Shown here one piece after another: positions 34,702 to 43,737 of a stretch of DNA of 64,000 nt. The translations under genes and the position numbers were made by a program. Location: contig NZ_JADPQF010000007.1 in the NCBI RefSeq assembly GCF_015687155.1, positions 1 to 64,000 on the forward strand. The letters are read 5' to 3'. A model generated the notes under the pieces. The model saw nothing but the letters and a program-made list of their open reading frames with translations, searched no databases and was not told where the DNA came from. The DNA is from Aliikangiella sp. G2MR2-5 (GTDB taxonomy: Bacteria; Pseudomonadota; Gammaproteobacteria; Enterobacterales; Kangiellaceae). Position 1 is the first letter of the stretch. The number at the start of each line of letters is the position of its first letter.

Positions 34702-35085
34702 TTATTCACTTTTGATAAACAACTCCAGGATACTGCTAAAACTTGTATCTGACTCAAGTACTCCAAACGCTACCAAAAATAGAAACAGATAGCCGATAAA
34801 AAACGGGAGTCCCTGTTTGAAAATCTTTATCATTTTGAATTCAGGGTGGTTATTTTCCCGCAAAAACTTAATAAACTGTTTTCTTTTTAGATATCCTGGA
34901 ATATATAGTGATGTAATGAATATAATGGAAATACAAGCATAAAAAGCTGGTGAGGATGTTCCCAAACATCCTAATCCCAAACTAAATCCGATAATTCCAA
35001 AGATTTGATTTAGAAATAGATACCAGGAGTTCACTCGTTTCTTTATTTCATTTTCAATATAAACGCTTTCTTGTTGATTTCCCAT
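34702..35085 (-). CDS. Membrane protein of unknown function
   Basis: A 127-residue protein with three or four hydrophobic segments (SWYLFLNQIFGIIGFSLGLG; FYACISIIFITSLYIPGYL; FFIGYLFLFLVAFGVLE). The charged stretch KRKQFIKFLRENNHPEFKMI between them is probably cytoplasmic. No family recognised. It lies in AT-rich DNA and shows codon use dominated by A/T-ending codons, typical of this island. Confidence 0.5.
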   Translation of the reverse strand: MGNQQESVYIENEIKKRVNSWYLFLNQIFGIIGFSLGLGCLGTSSPAFYACISIIFITSLYIPGYLKRKQFIKFLRENNHPEFKMIKIFKQGLPFFIGYLFLFLVAFGVLESDTSFSSILELFIKSE

Positions 35086-35273
35086 TACAGTCCCTTTTTG
35101 TTTTATTGGATTAACGAAAACTTATCAGAAACATTTCAAATGTAGACGCTGCTAAGCCGATACCATTAAACACAAAAAAAAGCACCTACATATTTCCAAG
35201 GGACGGTCTAATAAAAAACAAAACTATCTAGACCGTCCGCCCTAGCACCTCTGTCTGCCTAAGGTACTGCAAC

Positions 35274-35486
35274 TTATTTGGTTTTAATGCTTACTGAATG
35301 GTTAGAGTTATTACGTAGATGATGATTAGCGGAATTATTGGCTACTGTTTCATCATTTGACCACTGTCCCAAATACTTATCTTCCGTATCACAATACGCG
35401 CGGTAAAAATTGGAAGCATATACAGAAGCGCTGAAAGCAATGGCCATAATGCCCAGTGCGATTGGTTTAACGTTATACTTTTTCAT
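35274..35486 (-). CDS. Small exported protein
   Basis: A 70-residue protein with a signal peptide (PIALGIMAIAFSASVYA) and a short mature region rich in Asn, His and Ser (NNSANHHLRNNSNHSV). AAAGGAGAG precedes the ATG at 35486, which is decisive over an in-frame start 22 codons upstream. No family recognised. Confidence 0.5.
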   Translation of the reverse strand: MKKYNVKPIALGIMAIAFSASVYASNFYRAYCDTEDKYLGQWSNDETVANNSANHHLRNNSNHSVSIKTK

Positions 35487-35668
35487 ATGACTCTCCTTTG
35501 GTTTGTAAAATGGCAACATCATACTTCTAAAGATAAAAACTTTAACTTCCACTATTTAAATTCAGTTCTGACTTTATTATTCGCTTTCGGCCAATTGCGG
35601 ACATTTCTGAGTGGCTTTTAAACTCTACGACAATTATCTAAACTATTTCAATCTCATAGTATTCAAAC

Positions 35669-36331
35669 TCATTCCGTTGCAGGCCCACCAACTGAGCTAA
35701 AATCAGTTGTTCCCGAGCAAGCTAATTGAACAAAACTATCGATATTGACAATCCCTGCCATCCCGCGCTTGGAGCTTAGATCGAAGCGTAAAACTCGCCA
35801 AAAACCATGTTCAGGTCCGAAATCTATAAAAACAGGTTTAGTCGTGTGCCATCGCTTAAAAAGCGTACTTCTTCCGAACCAGTTGAAATGAGCAATGCCG
35901 TCTTCGTTTGGTCGACTGAGCATATTCGAAAAGTTGAATCGATCAAAATCGTTTTTACAACCATCTACAATCCAAATCAGTGATCTATGAAAGTCTTCTC
36001 GTAACTGTATTTCATCAGGATGTATGCTTGAGCGCTGAAATTCAATAACTAAGCCTGAAGGGGTTTTTACATCAGCTATATGCCACTCACCAGTTCTGGT
36101 ATTTTGACAACGAACCTCTTGCCATGTGATAGGAAATCGATTTTTCCAATTCCGATGCCACTCGCTTTCAGTCTCCCACCATGGGTCGCAGAGTTCACGA
36201 GATAAATGTGACCAATGCCATGAAACATGCTTACCACATTTAGCAATAACTTCAGCTCCGCACCCTGGGCAAGTAGCGCGGAGTTTTGGGCTTGCTTCAA
36301 CGCGATCACCTTCCAACAACGCAAAACGCAT
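35669..36331 (-). CDS. CoiA-like nuclease domain protein
   Basis: A 220-residue protein of the CoiA family. It has CPGCGAEVIAKCGKHVSWHW with a zinc-binding Cys/His pattern, then SHLSRELCDPWWETESEWHR, the helix leading into a PD-(D/E)XK-like core (ADVKTPSGLVIEFQRSS), and the WIVDGC strand. The core residues Asp, Glu and Gln for metal binding are visible, so an active nuclease is plausible. It lies 63 bp downstream of the helicase gene on the same strand, so it may be part of the same defence unit. Confidence 0.8.
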   Translation of the reverse strand: MRFALLEGDRVEASPKLRATCPGCGAEVIAKCGKHVSWHWSHLSRELCDPWWETESEWHRNWKNRFPITWQEVRCQNTRTGEWHIADVKTPSGLVIEFQRSSIHPDEIQLREDFHRSLIWIVDGCKNDFDRFNFSNMLSRPNEDGIAHFNWFGRSTLFKRWHTTKPVFIDFGPEHGFWRVLRFDLSSKRGMAGIVNIDSFVQLACSGTTDFSSVGGPATE

Positions 36332-36394
36332 GACTCAGTCCTTCAAATTAATTTACTAACCATTTCATGAGTGGCAACCCGCACCTAAGAAAAA

Positions 36395-38518
36395 TCACTT
36401 AATTAGAGCTTTCCATTCCAAAATTTCACCAAAAATTGATTCAATTCCACTCCGTATATCTCCTATATCATCAATATACAAGATACGAAGATTCTTTATA
36501 GCTCGTGAACACGCCACGTAGAGCAAATTTTTGATACTCTCAAAATCAGAATCAACTTCTTCCTTCTCCCCAGCGGACGTATTTTCTTTGTTAAGTGAAC
36601 CAATCTTTAAAAAGAAATTTTTTAACTTATCCCTACCTTCCCACCCCCCACCAATGCTATGCTCCATAATAATTGCAACATTCTCATATTCTTCTCCCTT
36701 TGTGCCATGGTAGGTATGGAATATAACGTCTTTTCCTTCATCTTTTCTATCTATAAAATCAACCCAGCGATGCCATTGAGCAAGGTCAATATTGAGCAAT
36801 GCATCAATTTTTCTTTTCTCTTCATCATCAGAAGATGCACCACTACTGGAAGCTATCATTAACTCCTTTACTTTGTTTAGCACATATGTTTTTAAATTCT
36901 TTGCGCTATCATCTTCCTTCAAATTGACAGAAAGATTGCTAAGAAAATTTAACCTTAAATTCTGCTCACATTTCTCTTCCTCAATTTCGCCAGACAATGC
37001 AACAACAAACTCTCCCAAGTTTAGAGACTTTAACAGCCGTATTCTTTCAAATAGATCATGCGCATCCGCAAATGAAACCCTCCCTTTCATTTTTCCTAAA
37101 ACATCACCATAGGTAGAGCAGTCGTTTAACATGACTTTATGGAGTTTAATGATACGGTATAATAGTAATATTGAAGGATGAAGCTTTTCTAAATCGTTGG
37201 AAAGTAATTTAGTATTTAAATCTTTGTAGTATATATTCGAGTCACTTATAACCCTATGTATATCACCAAATTGGCTAAGTTCAGTGACCAACTTATTTGT
37301 TAATATCAAGCAATGAATATCTTTCCTTTTAACACTTTCATCATTGTGTAGATCACTTCTGTAACGATCGATAAAACCTAGTGATATGTCCTTTTTATCT
37401 TCAGCACTCGCTGAATAGTAAAACGCCACATCCCCCTGATTTCTATCATCAAAAATTGGCTCTTGAACGATCTCATTATTTCTTATTGCATTGATTTTAT
37501 CGATGATTTGCTTGTGAGAACGCCTATTAAATACTTTATCTATGCCCATTACTTCTGGATGCATTGCATTAATATGAAGACCAACACCATCATCATATAT
37601 ACTCTGAGCCGTGTCGCCATAATATCCAACCAGCCAGCTCTTCTTATATTTCTTCGCCGCATGATAAAGATTGCTAACAATCTGGATTACTTTTTCATTT
37701 GTATCCTGATATTCATCAATGAAAAAATAAGGGTATTTATCAATTACTACACGCTGCAACATCGGATATTGTTCAAATAGTTTACATGCATACTCAAGCA
37801 ACGTATCATGGCTGAATTTCATGAACTCCAAACGATCCGAGTTAAATCCACTATCATATTCAACCTTCAATTTCTTTTTGGACTCAATATCAGTAATGCA
37901 ACGCTGATACCGCTCCAATTTATATAATCGTTTCACAACTTCCTTAAAATGCTGAGCGTTACTTATAAGATCAGAAAAAAATATTGGCTTATCTTCTACA
38001 CCCTCATATGCCGCCTTAAACTCGCCTGCATTCGCATCCCGATTTGCGGTATATACTTCACGATGCTTCATCGCAAAAAATTTAAATTCAGTTTTTTGAT
38101 CGTCAGAAAGCTTTGCATATTTTTTAAATTTTGTGTTTGTTTCATCTAATAGTTCTTCGGATGTCTTTTTGACGTCTTCTTGCAACTTTTCTAAATGCAA
38201 TTTGACAAGTTCTTGCTGATAGGGCCGAATCACATCCCACAATCGATCGTGTATGGTTGAAATCAATACAATATCGGAACTACCAAGACGCTCTTTAATT
38301 TCTCTAACAGCGACGTTGGTATAGGTTATACAAACAACCTGTTGATTCTTCTTTTCAAGATCAAGTAACTTATTTTTAACTATATATCGGATTGTTTCTA
38401 CGAGAGCATATGTTTTTCCAGCACCCGCTCCTGCATTAAATCTAAAACTCTCAAATGAGTCCACACAGTCATTCAATTGTTTCTGGACTTGGATTTCTGC
38501 GATTTCATTTGGAGTCAT
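36395..38518 (-). CDS. UvrD/Rep-like helicase, partner of OLD nuclease (GajB-like)
   Basis: A 707-residue superfamily-1 helicase. Motif I is NAGAGAGKTYALVETI (residues about 28-43), motif Ia continues with QVVCITYTNVAVREI, motif II is FFIDEYQDTNEKV, motif V is FHTYHGTKGEEYENVAI and motif VI is NLLYVACSRAIKNLRIL. It is longer than the described GajB, which is about 500 residues. A ribosome-binding site GGAGGTG precedes the ATG at 38518, 14 bp inside the end of the OLD gene, so the two are translationally coupled. In Gabija the pair senses and degrades phage DNA; the same role is inferred here. Confidence 0.88.
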   Translation of the reverse strand: MTPNEIAEIQVQKQLNDCVDSFESFRFNAGAGAGKTYALVETIRYIVKNKLLDLEKKNQQVVCITYTNVAVREIKERLGSSDIVLISTIHDRLWDVIRPYQQELVKLHLEKLQEDVKKTSEELLDETNTKFKKYAKLSDDQKTEFKFFAMKHREVYTANRDANAGEFKAAYEGVEDKPIFFSDLISNAQHFKEVVKRLYKLERYQRCITDIESKKKLKVEYDSGFNSDRLEFMKFSHDTLLEYACKLFEQYPMLQRVVIDKYPYFFIDEYQDTNEKVIQIVSNLYHAAKKYKKSWLVGYYGDTAQSIYDDGVGLHINAMHPEVMGIDKVFNRRSHKQIIDKINAIRNNEIVQEPIFDDRNQGDVAFYYSASAEDKKDISLGFIDRYRSDLHNDESVKRKDIHCLILTNKLVTELSQFGDIHRVISDSNIYYKDLNTKLLSNDLEKLHPSILLLYRIIKLHKVMLNDCSTYGDVLGKMKGRVSFADAHDLFERIRLLKSLNLGEFVVALSGEIEEEKCEQNLRLNFLSNLSVNLKEDDSAKNLKTYVLNKVKELMIASSSGASSDDEEKRKIDALLNIDLAQWHRWVDFIDRKDEGKDVIFHTYHGTKGEEYENVAIIMEHSIGGGWEGRDKLKNFFLKIGSLNKENTSAGEKEEVDSDFESIKNLLYVACSRAIKNLRILYIDDIGDIRSGIESIFGEILEWKALIK

Positions 38519-40748
38519 TTTTTTCACCTCCGTTCGGGGCAAAAGAAGCATCCAGCCTCCTGGCTAGCCATTCTAATCCTTCTTTAATATACATTGGCAA
38601 ATCAGGATGATTACCCTCCGAGACAATTATTTTATAAAGAAGAGTATTAGCAAAGTCGCTCTTACTATCTGCTAATTTTCTTTGCAACTCGAACGAACGC
38701 TCAACCAGCTTACTTAAATCTTTGCTTTCATCCGTGCCAGCAATGCTCTTATAGATACCTGGCTTATGTGATTTCAATACATCGTTGAGAATATCATTAT
38801 TATAATTCGTTAAAATCAAGGCTTCTTCAAAGCTCGTTGCATACTGCCCTTCTATAGGTGATTTTTGAAAAACCACGTATAGATTTTCATCGGAAAAATA
38901 TTCAATTCCTTCCAACTCAACTTTATCAACTGGTTCTAAACCGTCTTCATCCCTTTTTCTATTTTCAAATGTTTTGATCGTATCATTTGTTGTATAACGT
39001 CCTTTTAATGACTTTATCTGCCGATATATTTTTTTGTCCTCCTCTTCGGCAGTCTTCCCGCAGAATTGACATTCTTCCCCAGCTAAATGATCGTCGCTCT
39101 TTTTATTTTTTTCACAATTCATTCTTTTGATGTCTAAATCTGTAACTATCAAGCATGGAACCTTTAAGGCTTTAACTAATGGGTAGTAGAGCTTTCCATG
39201 GGCTCCATTAATATTGAACACAGAGATATAGCAACCTCTTAGCGTCTTGTTCTGGTCCAGATAAAATTGCAATACCGTTTCTTCTGTAACACCCTCTACA
39301 AAAATCACAGCGTCAGTAAAGAAAAGCTCTGAAACTTTATATTTAATATGTTTTTTTATGAATTTTAACCCTTCATTCTCCGCATAATTTTCTTCACCAC
39401 AAACGATCTTATCATTCAACTGAACAGCTTCTGCATTTTTATTTACGGAGGTTAAATAGTTGATGTTATCAAATGAGTTGCAGCTATGAACTTTGCTATT
39501 CACTATATGGGAAGAATGTGTGGTTATTGCGATCTGGCAGTATAATTCCTTTCCTAAACTCTTCCCTTCCTTTTTTGAAATCTCCAGTACCTTCTTAACA
39601 GCAGAGTCGATACGGGTAATAAAGAATTCCTGCATCTGAGGATGCATGAATGCCTCAGGTTCTTCAATAAAAAGAAGGTTTATCTGATTTCGAAAGCTTT
39701 CATCTTCATACCCATCTACATAGTGAATAATTTCTCCAATAATATTCAAAAGATTTACATATCCCAGCCCAAACTGATTTTCCGGTATATAATCTTCACC
39801 TTCACTAAAACTGTATCTTATCAGTCGTTTTAAAATTAAGTCTTCCGTAACATCTCCGCTCAAACCCACGCCTACATGATTATTACTCTCAATCTCCTTT
39901 AATACTTCTGTTATGGTTTCCCCCTTATCACTTACCGAATTATCGATTAATTCATTTATTTTATCGATTTCCTCGCCTAGTCTTTTTTTATCTTCTTCGT
40001 TGGCAGAGAACTGGGATGAAATTATCTTCTGGTATATATCGGATAGCACGTGATCGCTTAAGTGACGGTTAGCTTTGATCTCTTTAACTTTAATTAGCTC
40101 ACCTATAGACGGGTCTGTAACTTCAACTCCAGAGGCGGTGTGATAGGTTAGCTTGAATAACTTATCATCCTTCATAAAATCACAAAGCTTTTCTAGCTTT
40201 CTCAACGAAGATAGCTTTGTGTCCTTAAACTTCGAATAATCTGCATTTATTATACTCACCAGCTGATTACGAAAAGCCTCCTCTTCCTTTATCTGGCACC
40301 TAACTATAATGGTTACCAGATCAGGTATTTCTGAGCTGATCGACACAAACTGATATAGATTATTGACAATATCGCTACCTTCATCTTCAAACTCATTTAT
40401 GTTTACTCTCACTGTCAATTTAAATTCTAAATGTGGAGTTTCCAATCCATCTACAAAACCCTCTTCTTTAAACTTTAACTCATAGGCCTCTATTAACGTT
40501 CTGAGATAATCCATATTGAAATCATAGGCACTAGGCTTCTTTTTCTCAGAAACGAGGTTTAGTGCTCTTGCGACCGTAGTTTTTCCAGTATTATTTTTAC
40601 CGATGATAAGCGTACTAGATGGTGCAATTAGAGATGATTTATCTTCTTTTTCTCTCGCTTTGATAGCTTTTGAATTTACGAAGTAGATGGTATTATTCTT
40701 ATCCCTAAATTTTCGGAAATTCTTGATTGTCACAGATTCTAGAAACAT
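38505..40748 (-). CDS. OLD-family ATPase-TOPRIM nuclease (GajA-like)
   Basis: A 747-residue protein with an ABC-like ATPase split by an insertion and a C-terminal TOPRIM nuclease. Walker A is LIIGKNNTGKTTVARALN (residues about 48-65), the signature is FGLGYVNLLNIIGE, and Walker B is LLFIEEPEAFMHPQM. TOPRIM elements are AVIFVEGVTEETVLQF and IVTDLDIKRM. Right after the DLD element lies an insert with three cysteines (NCEKN, ECQFCGKT) that may bind zinc. Class-2 OLD nucleases are encoded with UvrD-like helicases, as here; the pair is Gabija-like, though it is larger than the reference proteins. Confidence 0.9.
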   Translation of the reverse strand: MFLESVTIKNFRKFRDKNNTIYFVNSKAIKAREKEDKSSLIAPSSTLIIGKNNTGKTTVARALNLVSEKKKPSAYDFNMDYLRTLIEAYELKFKEEGFVDGLETPHLEFKLTVRVNINEFEDEGSDIVNNLYQFVSISSEIPDLVTIIVRCQIKEEEAFRNQLVSIINADYSKFKDTKLSSLRKLEKLCDFMKDDKLFKLTYHTASGVEVTDPSIGELIKVKEIKANRHLSDHVLSDIYQKIISSQFSANEEDKKRLGEEIDKINELIDNSVSDKGETITEVLKEIESNNHVGVGLSGDVTEDLILKRLIRYSFSEGEDYIPENQFGLGYVNLLNIIGEIIHYVDGYEDESFRNQINLLFIEEPEAFMHPQMQEFFITRIDSAVKKVLEISKKEGKSLGKELYCQIAITTHSSHIVNSKVHSCNSFDNINYLTSVNKNAEAVQLNDKIVCGEENYAENEGLKFIKKHIKYKVSELFFTDAVIFVEGVTEETVLQFYLDQNKTLRGCYISVFNINGAHGKLYYPLVKALKVPCLIVTDLDIKRMNCEKNKKSDDHLAGEECQFCGKTAEEEDKKIYRQIKSLKGRYTTNDTIKTFENRKRDEDGLEPVDKVELEGIEYFSDENLYVVFQKSPIEGQYATSFEEALILTNYNNDILNDVLKSHKPGIYKSIAGTDESKDLSKLVERSFELQRKLADSKSDFANTLLYKIIVSEGNHPDLPMYIKEGLEWLARRLDASFAPNGGEKNDSK

Positions 40749-40955
40749 TTATTTTCCTTAATTTCACCTAAGTGATTTACTTGATTGCATTAGAGTATTC
40801 TTCGATTAATCTGCCAGCAAATAGACAAATAATTTCGATACCTATGTCCGCTATGAGTCGAAAATTGACTATCACGTTAATTTATTCAATGTCCGCTTCA
40901 AGATAATAGCTGCTATTAAAAACCACCTAACATCACTTCCTCAATATCACTCTCT

Positions 40956-41882
40956 CTACGCCCCCAAAACCTCATCCACTTCATTAAACCAACTATCCCT
41001 ATGCTCAATCCTCTCCCTATGCAACCCACTCTCAAAAAGCTCCGCCCTGGATAACCCCGACAAAACTCCCCAATCATTTTCAATCACATAAGTCGCACTA
41101 TTAATCTGCATGCTTTCCAACAAAAACAAACGCTTCTCCGGAAACCCAAAAAACCAGTCCCCAGTAAATCCTGCTCTTCCAATGGCAATAAATTCGGGAC
41201 CAAAAAGATTAATCGACATCAGTCTTTTGTTAATCACCTTACGATTCCCGACAGAAATTTTTTTCACTATTTTGTCAACTATTGGCTCTAGTTCATTCCA
41301 CAATTTTTTACCGGCTGCCAGCACTTCCCAGTTTAATTTTTTTAGAGGCGCTCGAATGACCGATTCGGAAGTGGCAATTAAAATTTCACACTGACCAAAA
41401 ATTTCCAGAAACAGATTAATCACATGAATAAGCAACGCTTCATTTTCCGGTAGAAACACAATCGAATCAGCGACAATTAACTTCTCACCCTGCCCGTTAC
41501 TCGCAATGCATAACTCAACAGCAGGCGGCGGAATTGTTTTTCTGGGATATCGTTCATAGGGCACATTGAGTATTTTCGATTTTTCCACATAGTCATACTG
41601 ACCACGATACTCCTTCCATACCCACTCCTGCTGCCGGTAGTGAGTCTCTTTCGGTTGGTCTTTCAGCAAAATCTCTCTGCCTTGAGCATTAAACTGGCTA
41701 ACTTTACCAAGCGCTTCCGGTAATACAGATTCTCCGGGAGTCAACTGCTCACTAAAACCAATATCAACCGCCATCTGATGATTGACTAGCTCACTACGCA
41801 CGCTCACCACTAGCGGCTCGCCTTGCCGAAATCTTTTGGTATAGGCGGTCAGAGTTTTGATTCTTTTTTTTGTAATAACCAT
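40956..41882 (-). CDS. Protein of unknown function
   Basis: A 308-residue cytoplasmic protein with no signal peptide, no transmembrane segment and no motif I recognise. The N-terminus is basic (MVITKKRIKTLTAYTKRFRQ). The middle carries many beta-like strands (KLIVADSIVFLPENEALLIH, NLFLEIFGQCEILIATS) and the end is rich in Trp (FTGDWFFGFPEKRLFLLES). The predominance of polar strands could fit a phage-tail or enzyme fold. It opens a run of four orphan genes on the minus strand that extends to 42969. Confidence 0.5.
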   Translation of the reverse strand: MVITKKRIKTLTAYTKRFRQGEPLVVSVRSELVNHQMAVDIGFSEQLTPGESVLPEALGKVSQFNAQGREILLKDQPKETHYRQQEWVWKEYRGQYDYVEKSKILNVPYERYPRKTIPPPAVELCIASNGQGEKLIVADSIVFLPENEALLIHVINLFLEIFGQCEILIATSESVIRAPLKKLNWEVLAAGKKLWNELEPIVDKIVKKISVGNRKVINKRLMSINLFGPEFIAIGRAGFTGDWFFGFPEKRLFLLESMQINSATYVIENDWGVLSGLSRAELFESGLHRERIEHRDSWFNEVDEVLGA

Positions 41883-42040
41883 AGATACTGCTTTTTTCTA
41901 TGTTTGGCTTTAAGCTTTAAATAATTGCCAGCGTTTATCCATACAGATAGCATTAATTATTGATACTGTTAATTACTGATACCGCTAACCAGTGCCATAT
42001 CCGTCAAACTGCTGTATTTTAAAAATCCGGTTAACGCCAG

Positions 42041-42244
42041 TTATTTGATTCGCCCTAAAGGAGAACAGAAACGACAGGCATCGACGTTTTGGAAAAAACG
42101 ACTAGCTTCAACCACTGCGTCTTCACAGCAAAAAAAACCACCCAGCAGTTTTTTATCTTTCGGCAGGTATATGCAGCACTCCTTGTGTACTTCATGTTCC
42201 CCACTGCACTGCGCTTCATTACTTACAAAGTAGAAATCCATCAT
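42041..42244 (-). CDS. Small Cys-rich protein
   Basis: A 67-residue protein with seven cysteines in pairs (QCSGEHEVHKECCIYLPK, FFCCEDAVV, ACRFC), fitting a zinc- or disulfide-bearing domain. The start at 42244 is preceded by AAAGGTTAAAG; an ATG nine codons upstream lacks this. No family recognised. It belongs to the four-gene orphan run. Confidence 0.45.
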   Translation of the reverse strand: MMDFYFVSNEAQCSGEHEVHKECCIYLPKDKKLLGGFFCCEDAVVEASRFFQNVDACRFCSPLGRIK

Positions 42245-42317
42245 CACTTTAACCTTTGTTTTTATTTTCAATTGTTAAACAACTAACTTGATGGCCCACT
42301 AATCCCTTAACAAACTA

Positions 42318-42626
42318 CTAGCGCTTAAACCAGGCCATCTTCCAGTTACCCGCCACCCAGCTAACAACTCTTCGCTGGCTCCTGAAGCTTTCCGGCATCT
42401 TGCCGCGGATTAACATTTCAATCATTTTTGCATCATTATCGGGACTCAATTCATGAATAGCGATAATTTGATTAATCATGTAGAGCATTTGCTCACCCTC
42501 TCGTCGGTCAAATGCCGTATGATCGGGCCAGCCACTAATATTCGGATGGTCCTCCGAATAGTGGGTCCACTGATAATCTTTAAAAAGCAAATCGTCTTTT
42601 TCTACTGCGCGATTTTTCAACTTCAC
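42318..42626 (-). CDS. Small basic protein of unknown function
   Basis: A 102-residue soluble protein with KDYQWTHYSEDHPNISGWPD near the N-terminus, a helical middle (EGEQMLYMINQIIAIHELSP) and a basic C-terminal end (PESFRSQRRVVSWVAGNWKM). No family recognised. It is closely spaced with 42673 on the same strand. Confidence 0.45.
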   Translation of the reverse strand: MKLKNRAVEKDDLLFKDYQWTHYSEDHPNISGWPDHTAFDRREGEQMLYMINQIIAIHELSPDNDAKMIEMLIRGKMPESFRSQRRVVSWVAGNWKMAWFKR

Positions 42627-42672
42627 TAATAACTTCTCTTTTGGTTACCGATCCCACAGGGATTCTGGTTAC

Positions 42673-42969
42673 TTAACCCACGGGGGAAAAAACATTGATC
42701 AGGATCCGCTCTTCTTCATTGTCGCGACTCTGATCCCGACTCCACAGAATGAAATCCCGCAAACCCTCGGACATGCAGGCAATGGCTTCCAAAGTATTAG
42801 CCTTTGCATCAAAAGGAACAACAAAACAGCCACCGGGTTGGAATTCGCTCATTTTTGACACAGGAGAAACATTCTCCATCAAGTCACGCGCTTTCTGGTG
42901 GGTTACTTCAAGTAATTGTGGTTCGCTGACTTCCACCACAATCAGAACACTTTTCCCTGGATCGGTCAT
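42673..42969 (-). CDS. Small protein of unknown function
   Basis: A 98-residue soluble protein beginning MTDPGKSVLIVVEVSEPQLL, with a central SKMSEFQPGGCFVVPFDAK and a C-terminal FSPVG. It is the first of the four-gene orphan run (42969 down to 40956), with 46 bp to the next. No family recognised. Confidence 0.45.
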   Translation of the reverse strand: MTDPGKSVLIVVEVSEPQLLEVTHQKARDLMENVSPVSKMSEFQPGGCFVVPFDAKANTLEAIACMSEGLRDFILWSRDQSRDNEEERILINVFSPVG

Positions 42970-43343
42970 TGCTACTACTCTTTTGGCTACTTAATACACA
43001 AGGCTGATAAAAAGATCTGAAACTTTCGTTAGCAGACCCATTACAAGTCCCTATGGAAATCCCTTTCCCGTTCTGATTTCCTTTCCTGCTGGAAGTCCTT
43101 TTCCTCAGTATCCCTGCCGCCTGGAATTCCCTGCGTCAATATCCGTGACTTTGAATTTGCTTATTTAAACTGTCTGCTTATCTGAACCCTTGAGTTAGTT
43201 GAAGCTTTTACCGACCTGAGCGAATTACCTATCTAAAGAGTGATTTATCTAAAGCATGACCCATCTAAAGAATTATCCGTCTAAAGAATGCTCCGTCTAA
43301 AGACTTGTTTACCGAAATGATTCACTCGTATCCGGTACAGTGA
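42970..43343. other. Intergenic region with 16-bp tandem repeats
   Basis: It contains a pyrimidine/purine-rich stretch with repeated TTCC/TCCC words (about 43040-43135) and the five-unit 16-bp repeat at 43231-43310. No gene recognised. Confidence 0.6.
43231..43310. repeat. 16-bp degenerate tandem repeat, 5 units
   Basis: Units beginning ATCTAAAG or GTCTAAAG start at 43231, 43247, 43263, 43279 and 43295. The eight-base head is well conserved (TCTAAAG in all) and the tails vary. Located in intergenic DNA. Confidence 0.92.
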
Positions 43344-43589
43344 CTAGCTGCCTGGAGGAGGATCTTCATCCCCATTACTTGAATCATCCGCCGGAGGCTC
43401 TTCCGGCCATATCAAACATTCAGGATAAGGCTCACAATAAAGAACAATAGGATCATCATTGGGATTACCATTAATAAGCAGGTTGTCGCTATTGCTTTGA
43501 GTCTCTTCTTCCTGAGGGGCAGCTAGCACTAAAATAGACCCGAGAAGTAGACTGATAAACACACACAATCTGACGAGTGATTTATACAT
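43344..43589 (-). CDS. Small exported acidic protein
   Basis: An 81-residue protein with a signal peptide (LVRLCVFISLLLGSILVLAA) and an acidic, proline-rich mature part (PEEPPADDSSNGDEDPPPGS) carrying a Cys pair (CEPYPEC) that could form a disulfide. No family recognised. A GGAGTCG ribosome-binding site precedes the ATG. It lies 148 bp downstream of the ToxR-like gene on the same strand, so it may be a target or part of its operon. Confidence 0.5.
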   Translation of the reverse strand: MYKSLVRLCVFISLLLGSILVLAAPQEEETQSNSDNLLINGNPNDDPIVLYCEPYPECLIWPEEPPADDSSNGDEDPPPGS

Positions 43590-43737
43590 TGGGCGACTCC
43601 TTTGAAAACAATCCCATAAGCGAGATAAAACTCAATGAAGTCTTAGGATTAACCAATAATTGCCAAATAGTAGAATGAAGATGGATGAAAACCGATGAAG
43701 ATCACGCGATTATCATCCCTCTATGAGATATATGTCG

